Below are positions 45,663 through 57,285 of a DNA stretch of 64,000 nucleotides, piece after piece. Source of the DNA: Persea americana (Eukaryota; Streptophyta; Magnoliopsida; Laurales; Lauraceae); contig CM056809.1 in NCBI GenBank assembly GCA_029852735.1, forward strand, positions 24,609,444 to 24,673,443. Reading direction: 5' to 3'. Made by a program: the position numbers and the translations under genes. Position 1 is the first letter of the stretch. Each line of letters opens with the position of its first letter. Below the pieces are notes generated by a model, which searched no databases, was not told where the DNA came from, and saw only the letters and a list, made by a program, of their open reading frames with translations.

Positions 45663-48575
45663 TTACTCGCCTGTTCCAGCAATCTTTTTCTTCAATGCTT
45701 CAACATCAGTGGCTAACTCTTTTCTGCTTGACTGTAGAAAACAGCAGTTCCCCATCAGAAACATTAGATTTCTTGTTTAGCAACAGCAATAACGATAATA
45801 CTAATTTGTCAGTTGCTACAGAATTTCACTATGAATGACCTTGAAGAGAAGGTATCGGTAGACAAACCAACCAGTGTACCCAAGCCCAACTAACTCCATA
45901 AGCTTTGGAAGCTGGTGGGAAAACAAACAAGTTAATCAAAAGAATTCATTGATGTGGGTGTTATATGTTATATCTGGACCTAAAATAGAATTTTTGGTGA
46001 AGTTATCATAACTTTAAAAATAGCATTTGGATGTCCCCCAAATTGCAATATGGTTTGAATATTTCGTAGAGTGGAAAACAAAAACAACAGCACATATGGT
46101 ACTTTCCTCCCCTTTTTATAACAAGATCAATATCAGTATCAGTTGCAGATGTTGATTTGCAACAAAGTTGTTCGATAAATGGTATCTCACCTAATGTGAT
46201 GGGACATTTCAATGCCCAGAAGCACAGCAGCATAGAATCTAAGACTTCTGAAATAATTTAACCAAATGCAATTTGAATAACATCCAAACACCCCCCTGAA
46301 TAAGCAAAAGCAAGACAAATCAGACTACTGACCAGAGGGACCGAGTTGATGGCGCCAACAACAATAGATGACAGCCAAACTGCAACTATCGCACCTCCTC
46401 CATAGAGGACAACAGTAGTCTTGTTTTCAACTGCATCCCACTGTCATAGAAATAGATAGTAAGCAGCTTTAGAATTAAATAGTGTACATAAAAAAATACC
46501 GATTCTGGACTGAGAACGGGATAATTACCTTCTCCTTTAAATCTGAGAAGATCTCTTCTACTTGAAGAGAACTGGATGTCTCTTCAGAGGAAGCTCTAAT
46601 CCGAAGTGAAGAAAACCTGCGAGACTCTGATAGCAAGAGAGATGCGACAATGTTACACACTTTAGATTATTATTCTCTAGTAAACACAAGGTGCAAATTC
46701 ACCCAAGACAGAATATGTAGGAGAGAAACGTTTTCATTAGTTTAAAACAAGAGTTACATCAGTTCTATATGTTTCTCCATGAAGAAAGATAAGAGTGGGA
46801 AGAAATACACATTAGCTAATAGGTCCCCTGTCCCACAACCTTTACTGTACAGAGCTCAGCTTAATACTAGGAGAAGATACATGTCATCCACTGAGGAGAC
46901 AGACTAGCTAGCTTGGTTTTCCATGAATTGTTGAAAGATTATGTTTAAGGTTCCAGCATCAAAGTAAACAAAGACAGTTGGAAACAACAGCTAATGGACC
47001 TGGAGACAACAACTGGAATGCAAGTGACGCATATAGTCATCAATTCCATTTTGTTCCAGCTGGAATTGCCAGAACATTTGATATTGGGAAGGAAATTGGA
47101 ATAGAACCACCACCACCACCCAAAAAAGGCCGCCAGGATTCTGGCTCGTTCCAGCCAAAAGACAGATTTTTGCATTTCCTTTTGCCCCTTCACATTTCTA
47201 CCCCCTATTAAAGCTTGAAATAATACGCATTGGAGCTCATTAACCTCCCAATTGAAAGGGAGGGCTTAAAAGAAATAATACATGTACAAATGTCCTTTAA
47301 TCATTCATACATTGCTTAATTTTGGAAAGCATGCTCATTTGCTTGTTGTTAATTGATCCTTTTATTTAGACTCTGACGTTGATGCATGACATTGGCATTT
47401 AGAAGTAGCTAATTGCAATGTAGTTTACGTTGCTTGATACAATTTTTTGCCGCATTGTCTTAGCCTTATACTACTTTTACCCTTTCTCTAATCTTTTTAA
47501 TTTTTTTTCCATTGCACCTTTTCTGAATGGAGTGCCGGAGCATTCCATTTTAGGGCCTGCTCAGAATTGACAATTGCTAACTATGCTTACCCCTGAAATC
47601 AGATTGTTATTGCTAATTTTCTCAAAAAATAATAGGTCTCCACTTTCTCATTTTTTTTTTGAGGATTTCACAATTGAGGTGTAACCCTAATTTGCAAAAA
47701 CTCTCAACATGCTTTTGGATTCTGGGGAATCATTCAAAAAGCAATGATGGGTTTGCTTTGGCAGCTACAAACAACAGCTTGAAAGTGAGTTGCAGCTGAA
47801 ATCATGTTGCAATTGCTAATTTCCCACTAAAAACTCATTTATCTATTCTTTTTTTTCATTCTTCAGTGATCTTCTCATAAATTAAGGGAAGCCGCAGTAC
47901 CAAAGTGGTTAAAATCCAAATACATTTGTTTTGCTTTTTTGAGTAAGTGGTTAAAATTGAAGAATCAAAGGTGAATATCCCAAAATGGCCATCAACTAAC
48001 CTCACCTTTAATGGAAAATGAATCAAGGGGAGATGCGAAATGAATAACCATCCATCACCTTAGTGATTAAAAAACAAACATGCCCTGGGTAAAACTGGCA
48101 ATTGAAATTGAACTGAATTTGAATTCCAGTCCCATGCCTCCTTAACTAATTGGGTCAAAATCACTAATTTTGACCATCCATCACCTTACTGAATTTGAAA
48201 TGAATAACCATCCATCACCTTAGTAATTCAAAAACAAACATGCGCTGGGTAAAAACTGGTAATTGAAATTGAACTGAATTTGAATTCCAGTCCCATATCT
48301 CCTTAACTAATTTGGTCAAAATCACTAATTTGGTGAAAACCCAAATCACAAAAAGAACCAACAAGAACAAAAAACAAAGGATGGAATCATAGAAGCATAA
48401 TACCTTGAAAAAGCTGAGACGTGGTTGAAAGGGACGTGGTGGGGTTGCGAGATGTTGGTGCAGATGGTAGTAGAAAAGGGGCGTAAGAGTGAGAGCCAGA
48501 GCGAGAGCGAGCTGTGGTTGGGAGACAACGAACGAGAGCCGTTGATGCCATCATCGCAGAAGAAGAAGATGCCAT
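45663..48575 (-). CDS. CURT1: CURVATURE THYLAKOID 1 protein (CURT1A/B-like)
   Basis: Five exons on the minus strand, 48575-48404, 46626-46529, 46440-46333, 45911-45840 and 45731-45663, giving 172 residues with all phases consistent. CURT1 proteins sit at grana margins and bend the thylakoid membrane by oligomerising. Residues 1-~70 are a Ser/Thr-rich, acid-poor chloroplast transit peptide ending near LRIRA, followed by SSEETSSS. An amphipathic helix (EEIFSDLKEKWDAVENK) precedes two membrane spans (TVVLYGGGAIVAVWLSSIVV and LVGLGYTGWFVYRYLLF) and a C-terminal helix SSRKELATDVEALKKKIAG. The core is very close to Arabidopsis CURT1A (164 residues). Exon boundaries in the core fall between codons. 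Intron 1 is 1.8 kb with a 134-bp tandem duplication. Confidence 0.93.
48037..48331. repeat. Tandem duplication of ~134 bp in CURT1 intron 1
   Basis: GAAATGAATAACCATCCATC opens copies at 48037-48170 and 48197-48331. They share long exact runs (for example AATTGAAATTGAACTGAATT) and differ at a few bases, so the duplication is fairly young. It lies just downstream of the first exon of CURT1. Confidence 0.85.
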
Positions 48576-48716
48576 CCTAGCCGTTGATCAACGACGCCCT
48601 CAGATCTGTGTCTTTCTTTCCTTCTCTTCTTCCCTTTTTTCTCTGTTCTGGTTTGATGGAAGAGAGAGAGGAAATGGAAGCAGCAGCCTATCCACCTGCG
48701 TTTTCCATGTGATCAC

Positions 48717-48764
48717 GTTATCCTTCACGAGGTGACACGTGGCTTTTAGATAGCATCTGATTGG
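48717..48764 (-). promoter_or_regulatory. G-box / GATA-box / CCAAT cluster of the CURT1 promoter
   Basis: On the minus strand, upstream of the CURT1 start: CCAAT (48764-48760), CCACGTGTC with a CACGTG G-box (48741-48736), and GGATAAC, an I-box-like GATA site (48723-48717), all about 140-190 bp before the ATG. A G-box next to a GATA box is the classic light-responsive pairing of nuclear photosynthesis genes, as expected for CURT1. No clear TATA box. Confidence 0.5.
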
Positions 48765-48831
48765 TTCTCCTAATATCAAATATATCCACCATTTTGCTGC
48801 CTTCTGCTGCGGTTCTCCCACTTTTACACCC

Positions 48832-49383
48832 AAGAGATGTAAAATGGGCCGTGCCGATGGTGAACCACGTGTGGCACGGCACTGCTCACGCACTGTAAGC
48901 ACTACTCGCTGGAGGCACGATACGGCCGACACGATTGGGCATGACCCGCCAAGCAGCACGGTATAGGATAGTTGATATTTTTTTGTGTAAATATAAAAAA
49001 TATAGTATTTTATTAATTTTATTTTTTTATTATCCAAAAAATTTATAAAGATTTTGAAGGTAATCTTATTAAAAAATATTTAAATATAAAAGATCTAAAT
49101 AATTTTCTTTTCAATGGAGTATGTTTGATTTAACTAAACCATTTAAATTTGTGTGTCATATTATTTTCTTTTTTTTATGTATTTTTAATATTTTTTTAGC
49201 ATAGTACCTTTGTTTTTTAGCCAAAAAATGTAGGAGCTATACGAATCACATCGCATGATGGGCATGGAGGCACAACTCATGCATGGCCGGGCCATGATGG
49301 GCCACCTTCCTGGCCAGTCGTGCCGTGCTGACATGGCCAAGCCACAAAACTGTTTTGCCAACACGATTCGTTTTACATCTCTA
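48832..49383. mobile_element. hAT-like element in the CURT1 upstream region, TIR only
   Basis: Ends AAGAGATGTAAAATGGG and, inverted, TAGAGATGTAAAACGAA match at about 13 of 17. The arms are rich in GGCACGGCAC/GGCCGGGCCATG words and the middle is AT-rich. I see no matching 8-bp flanks, so one end may have been rearranged. It begins about 260 bp upstream of the CURT1 start codon. It resembles the 24.3-kb element, whose ends are TAGAGATGAGAAC. Confidence 0.55.
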
Positions 49384-51232
49384 CCTGTAAATAAATGGAT
49401 TGGAATTGGATCATGGTGTATCTAGGCCCAATTAAGTTTCTAATGGCCAGGATGATCTGAAGGTGGATATGACCCAAAAAATGGTAGGGTAGCTGAATTA
49501 AGTTGTACATCTAGGCCAGGGTGGGATCATGATACCCTGACCTGCCAACCTGACCTGAACCTAATCTCATAACTTAGGTTGAGGGTTGACATTTCTAATC
49601 TAATTAATAAACTAACCAGCTTCACTTTTACCTGATTGATAAATTGGTCGGGCCCTGGTTGAACCTACATATGTTTTGCTTATGGTGCCCATCACCCTTT
49701 ATCTGGCCCAACCTTACAAACTGCTTCCCCCTAGCCATGCCACAGTGGGATTCGTGATTAGGGGCGCAGGGATTTAGATTTTGAATTGGTTCTCAATATT
49801 AAGGGCCTGTTTGGATGCACATGATTATAGTTTTAACATTCTATCAGATCACATCGAGCCCTTAATTGAGCAATATTCTTTCGTCAATTCAGTTTGTAAT
49901 GTATTGCCTATTTTTATTTATTATTTTCTTTGTGATTACCACATGTTAATTGCGGTTGTCGTGCAGGACCACAAATGGTCATGAGGAATCCATCGTCAAA
50001 GCCGGTAACATTACATTATCTCATTGATTTCGTGCCAATAAATAAATCATTCCAATAGTTTTGAGCTAGTGATATGTCAAGGTTCAAGTAAGAAAAATGG
50101 GTGTTTGTGTTATAAACTATAGAATGCTTGATCACGTAAATAACAAATCATTATCCATGTTTTCCATTTCTCTCTATATATACTAAATATGGTATCAAGA
50201 TTATTTGGTGTTTTGTTGATTAAGAAAGGTTGGCCTTATTATATAATCAAGTAAGGTTTAATAAAAAAACGTGGGGTCTTCTTGGAGTTTTAAAGCGATA
50301 AAAAGATGTAACAACCATTTTCACCTACTTTAAAAACCAATTTCTTGAAAGAAATTTATTTTTTTCTATAATATCCATCAAATACTCAAGACCTCCTTCC
50401 CTTCATTAAATTACTAAAGTTACCTAAGCATTACCCATCAAATTTAAGTATAGACCATCAAAGAGAATAAAATCCTAAGTATGATCTATAAAAAATGAGC
50501 ATGAACAATCAAAGGCCTACTCTAGCATTAAGAAATTAATACGGAAGGTACCGACTGGTATGAAGATAAGTCTATTAAACCATATAATTAGTATATCAGT
50601 TCTCAATCAAACAACCATAATAAAAAAGAAATGATTAGGAATACTTAACTTCTTCATTTGCCTCCGAATCTAGCCAGCCATTGCACAAAAGAAAAGTAGT
50701 ATTTTCATTGATAGCATGTTTTTAATACAAAGCTTCTACTCCTTCCTAGAACTATGTTTTGTTTGGACAAGGCCCAAAGCTGCCTTTCTTATAAAAAGTA
50801 ATAAAGTAGAGAATGTAGAACTAAAAGAACCCTAGATCTAAAAGTGGGGGAGAGAGGAAGAGGGGAGAGAGAGGAGGGAGGGGAGGGGATGTCCAGCCCT
50901 AGGAAGTGCATGCTGTGGACGTCCCACCCTAGGGCTCCTTTTATAATTCCTTTTCCTCTTGTTTGGCTTGGAACTCTTTCCAAAATTGAAATCTATCATG
51001 ACTTGACTTGCTCTCCAAGCAAAGTCTTTTTTGAAATTTGAATCGATCTCCTTGCCAATCTCAATCTCTTATTGTTTAAAGAAAACTTTAAGCTGCGGGT
51101 CCCGTCAGAGATTTCTTGTGTAGTGGAGAGCAAAACCAGTGTCGTGGATTGAGTAGAGTTAGGGGGGCAGGGGGGGGCAAGGGGGGGTCTTCTTCTCACA
51201 AAACTTTTATCTCCTTTCCTTTTTCGAACTTG
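49384..51232. other. Intergenic, no gene seen
   Basis: Contains another GACCTG-word patch (about 49515-49600), the first copy of a 270-bp direct repeat (49858-50128) and a GA/CT-rich stretch (50845-50890). G runs near 51160-51187 could be assembly-sensitive. No coding signature. Confidence 0.5.
49858..50128. repeat. Direct repeat flanking the Copia element, copy 1
   Basis: GCCCTTAATTGAGCAATATT starts both this copy and 58639-58909; both also carry CCTTTTATTT-like T-rich sequence, GTCATGAGGAATCC and CGTGCCAATAAATAAATCAT. Identity looks above 80 percent. A further shared block follows (50283-50330 and 58925-58972), with about 150 bp missing from the second copy. Confidence 0.8.
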
Positions 51233-51237
51233 ATATT

Positions 51238-51435
51238 TGTTATAACATATGTATCTTAAGTAGATGCCCACTAGAAATGAGTTAGGGTTAGAATTAGGGT
51301 TCCTCTCTTGTGGGGTTATTTTGTCTATAAATAGGCATCTCCACCTTTGTATTTACACACAGTTAATGAGATAGAGAAAAGCTCTTCCTTCTCTCTTTAA
51401 TCTTCGTTCTCTCTTAGTCTCTCTCTTTTCTAACA
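51238..51435 (+). repeat. 5' LTR of the Copia element
   Basis: 198 bp, TGTTATAACATATG to TTTCTAACA. Contains CTATAAATAGG, a good TATA box, followed by a CT-rich stretch. Confidence 0.95.
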
Positions 51436-51449
51436 CGTTATCAGCACGA
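51436..51449 (+). other. Primer-binding-site-like sequence
   Basis: CGTTATCAGCACGA directly after the 5' LTR contains TATCAG, the core of the usual Copia site for the initiator methionine tRNA. Confidence 0.5.
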
Positions 51450-52131
51450 ACCCATCTGACCTCTTCTGCTGCCTATTAGTTTGCATGCAAAGCAGACGAT
51501 TCTCCACTTGGTTTACTTTGGTGTTCTGCAACGTTTGTTTTTTTCTTCAAACACTAAAGCCTTGGTTTTCGTGCATATCCAAAGAGTCTTGGTTCTTGCT
51601 TCAGTTTCCTGTGCACATTCAAAGCCGCAAGAGTCCCTTTTCTTCTGCTTCTCGGTTTACGTACAAAGGAAACTATTTTCCTTTTTTTTTCTTTTTCTTT
51701 TAGGTTTTTCTACTCTTCGGTTTGCGTGCATTGAAAAGAAACAAACCCAAATTCTTCTTCTGTCTCGGTTTGCATTCGTTAAAGAAAAAAAAAACCCCAA
51801 AGTCTTCAAGGTCTTCCTCCGCCTCGGTTTGCATGATCTAGTCAACAAAAACTCTGATCGAGCATAACTTTTTCATCTGACCTTTGATTAACGAATGGCT
51901 TAGTTCTGCAGATTCGTAGCGACGAGCACTACCTAATTGACGCAACAGATCAACATTTCAACGGTCATAAATTTTTCTGAACTATGATCACGGTAAGTAG
52001 TATCTGAACATTAGTTAAATCTAATTTATTAGAATGCATGAAATTAGTTTATTATACGTGTGTGCAGTAATCATAGTGTTTGTTTACTGTTAATCTTTTT
52101 GCATACTTTATTCTTTTTTAAATTATATTAA

Positions 52132-53007
52132 TACCTTACTAAGGAACACCCAGCAGGCCTATGGACATCTCTGAAGAATAGATATGATCACCAGAAGATG
52201 GTCATACTACCAGCTGCCCAGAATGAATGGTTAAACCTGAGGTTACAAGATTATAAAACAGTATCTGAATACAACTCTGTCCTCTTCAATATTGTTTACA
52301 GATTAAGATTATGTGGCGAAACGGTTTCAGAGGAGCAGATGTTGGAGGAAACGTTATCCACTTTTCATGCCTCGAATGTGCTCCTGCAGCAGCAATATCG
52401 AGAGCGACATTTCTCCAAATATTCAGAACTTATATCATGTCTCTTAGTCACTGAACAGAATTCCATAGTATTGATGAAAAATCATAACTCCAGACCAACT
52501 GGATCTTCGACAGTTCCTGAAACAAATGCCAGTCTTAGCTCAAACAAGGGCAGATGGAGGGGGAATGGAAGACATAAATCCTCCAGTAGAGGTGGACGAA
52601 ATAACTCCTCCAGGCAAGGAGGTTTTAAAGGTCCTCCACCAAAATTTAAAAATCACCAGAAGTGGTCTGCCCCTCAGCACAAGAACAACCAAAATCCACC
52701 GGCTAACCCTTCCCACTGTCCTGATGACACGTGCCACAGATGTGGAAGAAGTGGGCATTGGTCACGCACTTGCTTTGCACCAAAGGAAGTGGTGGAACAA
52801 TACAAAGCATACAGGGCCTCTGTTCATCCAGCAGAGACAGAGACAAATGATCTGGAAGGTTGTAATTGGGATATAATGACATCAGAGAGGCCTCCAATTG
52901 ACATTACAAACTTAGAGACTCATGACTTCTTTGAGGATGAGGACAACCAACATCTGGATAATGAGGCATTTAACAATCTTTTGGGGGCACCCCCTGGCAT
53001 GGTCTAG
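52132..53007 (+). pseudogene. Copia gag, N-terminus missing
   Basis: Open from 52132, entering the family at LWTSLKNRYDHQKMVILP; roughly the first 70-90 residues expected for this gag type are absent. A CCHC zinc knuckle CHRCGRSGHWSRTC (CX2CX4HX4C) lies at 52732-52773, followed by the family's acidic tail ending LLGAPPGMV. Gag packages element RNA in the cytoplasm. The upstream ATG at 51984 is followed at once by GTAAGT and no gag sequence, so the start was lost by deletion or replaced. Confidence 0.85.
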
Positions 53008-53189
53008 AAGATCTATGATTCTTTGGAAATTACTTAATTTTTTTTTAGTTCATTTGAGATGCATGTTTCTTAGATTTTTTTGTTTTGATGGAAAACTTTA
53101 TTAATGTCCTACTTTAGGATAAATGTTTTAATTATTTTAATTTTTCATCCTGTGATTGCATAGATATGTTGTTTTATTATTTTTGTTTA

Positions 53190-56100
53190 AGATATAGATT
53201 ATGGAACTGGGGACAATCTCTGTTTGGTAGATAGTGCCACTACACACACCATTCTGAAAAATCAGAAAATTTTCTCATAATTAATGTTCATTCCACCAAA
53301 GGTATCCACCATAGCCAGACCTGTGCAGATAATTGAAGGCTCCAGAAGAGTTCATATGATGTTACCTAATGGTACCTATCTGTTCATTAAAGATGCTCTG
53401 TTCTCAAGAAGTTCCTGAAGAAATTTGATTAGTTTCAAAGACATCAGAATGAATGGGTACCACATTGAGACTGTAAGTGAAGGTAACAATGAATACTTAT
53501 GCATCATTACTAGTATTGGGAGCCAGAAGCAAATACTAGAAAAACTAAGTGCACTCTCCTCATGGTTATATTGTTCAACAATCTCCGATGTTGAATCACA
53601 TTCGGTTACAAGCAAAATCACAAAGTAAAGCCCGAAGCTTAGTGATCCTAAGACTTTACAGCTTTGGCATGATAAGTTAGGTCACCCTGAGGCTACTATG
53701 TTGAGAAAAATCGTAGATAACACATTTGGGCATTCCTTAGAAAACCATCAAATTTAGCATCCCTAGTGGGTTCTTATGTACCCCATGTTCACAAGGAAAA
53801 TCGATCACCCAACCTTCTTTTACTAAGGTTGCATACGAATCCCCATCCTTTTTATAGATGATACAAGGTGACATTTGCGGACCCATCAATCCCCCTAGTG
53901 GACCCTTTAAGTATTTTATGGTTTTGATCGATGCCTCCACCCGTTGGTCGGATGTTTGCCTACTCTCAACTAGGAACGTAGCATTTGCCCGCCTATTAAC
54001 TCAAATAATTAAATTGAGAGCTCACTTCCCTGATCATCACATTAAGTCTATAGGACTTGATAATGCAGGCGAATTTGCATTACATGTTTTTAATGACTTT
54101 TGTTCGTCTCTAGGAATTGTAGTCGAACATCCTGTCCCCCATGTCCACACCCAAAATGGCTTAGCTAAATCTATGATTAAGCGCATCCAACTTATTTCTA
54201 GGACTCTACCGATGCAGTCCAAATTACCAGTTAGTGCTTGGGGACATGCTGTGTTACATGCAGCAATGCTAATTCGACTTCGACCAACGGCTTATCATCA
54301 ATATTCTCCGGCCCAACTTATATCAGGATATCAACCCAATATTTCTCACTTGCACAAGTTTGGTTGTATAGTTCAAATCCCAATGCCACATCCTAAGCGT
54401 ACTAAGATGTGACCACAACGTAGATTGTGAATCTACGTAGATTACGACTCTCATTCGATTATTCGATATCTAGAACCAATGACAGGAGATGTCTTTACTG
54501 CTCGTTTTCCCGATTGTCAATTCGATGAGACAATATTCCCGCCGTTAGGGGGGGATAAGATAGTTCCTGAAGAACGTATTGTTCCTATAAAACAACATGT
54601 TCCTGAAGAACGGAGCGAATTAACATGGAATATCTCCACTCTGTCTCATCTGGATCCACGAACTTCACAATGTGAAAATGAAGTATGGAGAATTGCGCAC
54701 TTACAAGAAATTGCAAACAGATTACCTGATGCAGTTAATGATGTAGCAAATGTGACAAAGTTACATGTGCTAGCTATGAATGCACCTGTTAGAATTAATG
54801 TCCCTGTAGGACAATGTCAAAATTTAGCAGCAAAAGAATTTGTAATACGCCAGAAGCGTGGCAGACCTATGGGTTCAAAGGATCTGGCTCCGCGGAAAAG
54901 GAGAAATGAGCAATCATCATCATGTCCTCTTGAAGAGGCACATAACCCTCCTGAAGAGGCACGCAACGCTCCTATAGAGGTTATGGTAAAATTTCATTCT
55001 CTCTAGAATAGTGGAAGTCCTTAATGAGACTTTGAAGGCCCCTGAAGAGGCACCGGTACCAAATAATGAAGAGATCTCTATACTTTACAATTATTCAAGA
55101 GAGAGATGGAATAGAAATGAGATTATCATCGATGACACATTTGCATATGTGGTTGCTACACAAATGTCAAAGGAAAATGATGATGATGATTGGAACACAG
55201 AACCACGTTTTATAAATGAATATTGACAAAGAAAGGATTGGCCAAAATGGGAAAGTGTCATCAAAGCAAAGTTAGAGTTTCTCAACAAACGTGGTGTGTT
55301 CAGACATATAGTACAAACCCCAAAAGATGTTAATCATGTAGGTTACAAATGAATGTTTGTAAGAAAAATGAATGAAATAAATAAAATTACCAGATATAAT
55401 GCACGATTAGTGGCATAAGGTTTCCTGCAGAAACCTGAGATTGATTATGAGGAAACATACTCCCTTGGTATGGATATAACAACATTCAGATATCTGATAA
55501 GTTTAACAATTTCTCAAAATCTAGAAATGAGACTCATGGATGTTGTAACTGCTTACTTGTATGGGGACTTAGACACAGAAATTTTTATAAAAATCCCGGA
55601 AGGATTTCATTTGCTAGAAGCAAAGCTAAGGAGTATATACTCAATCCAATTAAGGCGATCATTGTACGGCCTGAAGCAATTCGAAAGAATGTGGTACAAT
55701 CGTCTTAGCGAATACTTATCTAAAATGGGGTATGAAAACAATCACATTTGCCCATATCTATTTATAAAGAAATTCTTGAAGGGATTTGCAATATTAACAA
55801 TTTATGTGAATAATATAAATTTGATAGGAACTCCAGAAGAGTTCAAAGAAAATACTGACTATTTAAAGAAAGAATTTGAAATGAAAGACCTTGGAAAAAC
55901 GAGATTTTGCCTTGGATTGCAAATCGAGAGAAATTCTAATGGGATGTTGGTCTATCAATCTAATTATACCGAGAAGGTCTTAAAACGATTTGGTATGGAC
56001 AAAGCACATCCATTAAGCACCCCCATGGTCGTCCGATCTCTTGATATAAAGAAAGATTCATGCCGTCCCATCGAAGAAAATGAAAAGGTATTGGGTCCCA

Positions 56101-56803
56101 AAGTATCATACTTAAGTGCTATTGGAGCCCTAATGTACTTGGCACAATGCACTAGACCGGACATTTCATTCTCTGTGAATCTACTAGCCAAGTATAGCTC
56201 CGCACCAACTCAAAGGCACTGGATGAGCACATCTTACGATATTTGCGTGGAACAACTGATTTAAGAATATTTTATTCTTATGATCGTAAAGAGTTCAGTT
56301 TTGTAGGATATGCAGATTCGGGTTATCTTTCTGATCTTCATAAGGGTCGATCGCAGACAGGTTACGTGTTTCTTAATGGTAATGTTGCCATTTCTTGGCG
56401 TTCCACTAAACAAACTTTAGTAGCTACTTGCTCGAACCATGCTGAGATTTTGGCCCTTTATGAAGCCGGTAGGGGATGTGTATGACTAAGATCTTTGATT
56501 CAGCATGTTCGTAATTCTTGTAAATTACTATCTATTGCAGGTATCCCGAATATTATCTATGAAGATAATGAAGCATGCATAAGACAAATTCGAGAAGATT
56601 TTATTAAAGGAGACAAGACTAAGCATATAACACTAAAGTTCTTATTCACTAATGAACTTCAAAAGAACAATGAAATTGAAGTCTAGCAAGTTCGTTTGAG
56701 TAACAACATGGCTGACCTGTTTACCAAATCTTTGCCAAAATCAGTATTTCAGAAGCTTGTATATGAGATCGGCATGCGTAGAGTTCATCATCAAACTATG
56801 TGA
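53190..56803 (+). pseudogene. Copia pol (protease, integrase, RT, RNase H), decayed
   Basis: Protease motif LVDSATTHTIL at 53224-53256. GAG-pre-integrase about 53430-53760 (LQLWHDKLGHPEA). Integrase core 53858-54400 (IQGDICGPINPP, DNAGEF). RT about 55240-56220 (MDVVTAYLYGDL, RSLYGLKQ). RNase H 56243-56803 (VGYADSGYLSDL, HAEILALYEA, DNEACIRQI), ending ADLFTKSLPKSVF. The RT catalytic YVDD reads YVNN (55803-55814). Stops include 53626, 53855, 54410, 55004, 55224 and 56483; RT and RNase H are joined by a frameshift near 56222. It cannot make a working polyprotein. Confidence 0.9.
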
Positions 56804-56869
56804 ATAGCTGTTATTATCAGGGAGAGTGTTTTATGAGGGGGCATCCTAAAGTATGCTATCCCAGACATT

Positions 56870-57060
56870 TGTGCATTGTACTCTTTTTCCTTTTCTAGGT
56901 TTTATCCCATTGGGTTTTCCTAGTCAAGGTTTTGATGAGGCAACATTATGCACGTCCAACACCAGTTCAATGATTTTGAAGAATGTTGTACTCTTTTTTC
57001 TTCGCTTTGGTTTTTTCCCATTGTGTTTTTCCTTAGCAAGGTTTTTAATGAGACAATTGT
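56870..57060 (+). repeat. Doubled 3' leader motif of the Copia element
   Basis: TTGTACTCTTTTTCCTTTTC-type sequence ending AAGGTTTTGATGAGGCAA (56876-56943) is repeated as TTGTACTCTTTTTTCTTCGC to AAGGTTTTTAATGAGACAA (56987-57056). This is a known style of 3' region in this Copia group; the copies have diverged. A short purine tract AAGGGAAG lies right before the 3' LTR. Confidence 0.65.
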
Positions 57061-57087
57061 CTTTGAATGGTGGTCATCTAAGGGAAG

Positions 57088-57285
57088 TGTTAGAACATAT
57101 GTATCTTGGGTGAATGCCTACTTGAGATGAGTTAGGGTTAGAATTAAGATTCCCCTCTTGTGGGGTTATTTTGCCTATAAATAGGCATCTCCACTTTTGT
57201 TTTTACACACATTTAATAAGATAGAGAAAAGCTCTCCCTTCTCCCTCTAATCTTCTTTCTCTCTTAGTCTCTCTCTTTTCTAACA
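57088..57285 (+). repeat. 3' LTR of the Copia element
   Basis: 198 bp, TGTTAGAACATATG to TTTCTAACA, same length as the 5' LTR with about 20 substitutions and no indels that I can see. Confidence 0.95.

Larger units (their letters stand above)
51238..57285 (+). mobile_element. Ty1/Copia LTR retrotransposon, full length but inactive
   Basis: 6.05 kb between a perfect 5-bp target duplication ATATT (51233-51237 and 57286-57290). Two 198-bp LTRs start TGTT and end AACA and differ at about 20 positions by hand count (~90 percent identity), so insertion is old. Order gag, protease, integrase, RT, RNase H is Copia. Sequence signatures (gag with 'RYDHQK', pol with 'VDSATTHTIL' and 'DICGPI.PP.GPF') place it with the plant Copia families annotated as Tnt1-like. 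A spacer of ~180 bp separates gag and pol. It carries more than ten in-frame stops, at least one frameshift, a shortened gag and a mutated RT site. Confidence 0.95.

Noticed and set aside
46978..47211. 77-codon frame in CURT1 intron 1
   Set aside because: Contains a proline run but no known domain, and overlaps another frame on the opposite strand.
48832..49383. 8-bp target duplication for the CURT1-upstream element
   Set aside because: Flanks TTACACCC and CCTGTAAA do not match in any register I tried, so only the inverted ends are claimed.
51481..51867. 128-codon frame before gag
   Set aside because: Lies in the Copia 5' leader, has no gag similarity, and its T-rich composition is typical of noncoding leader.
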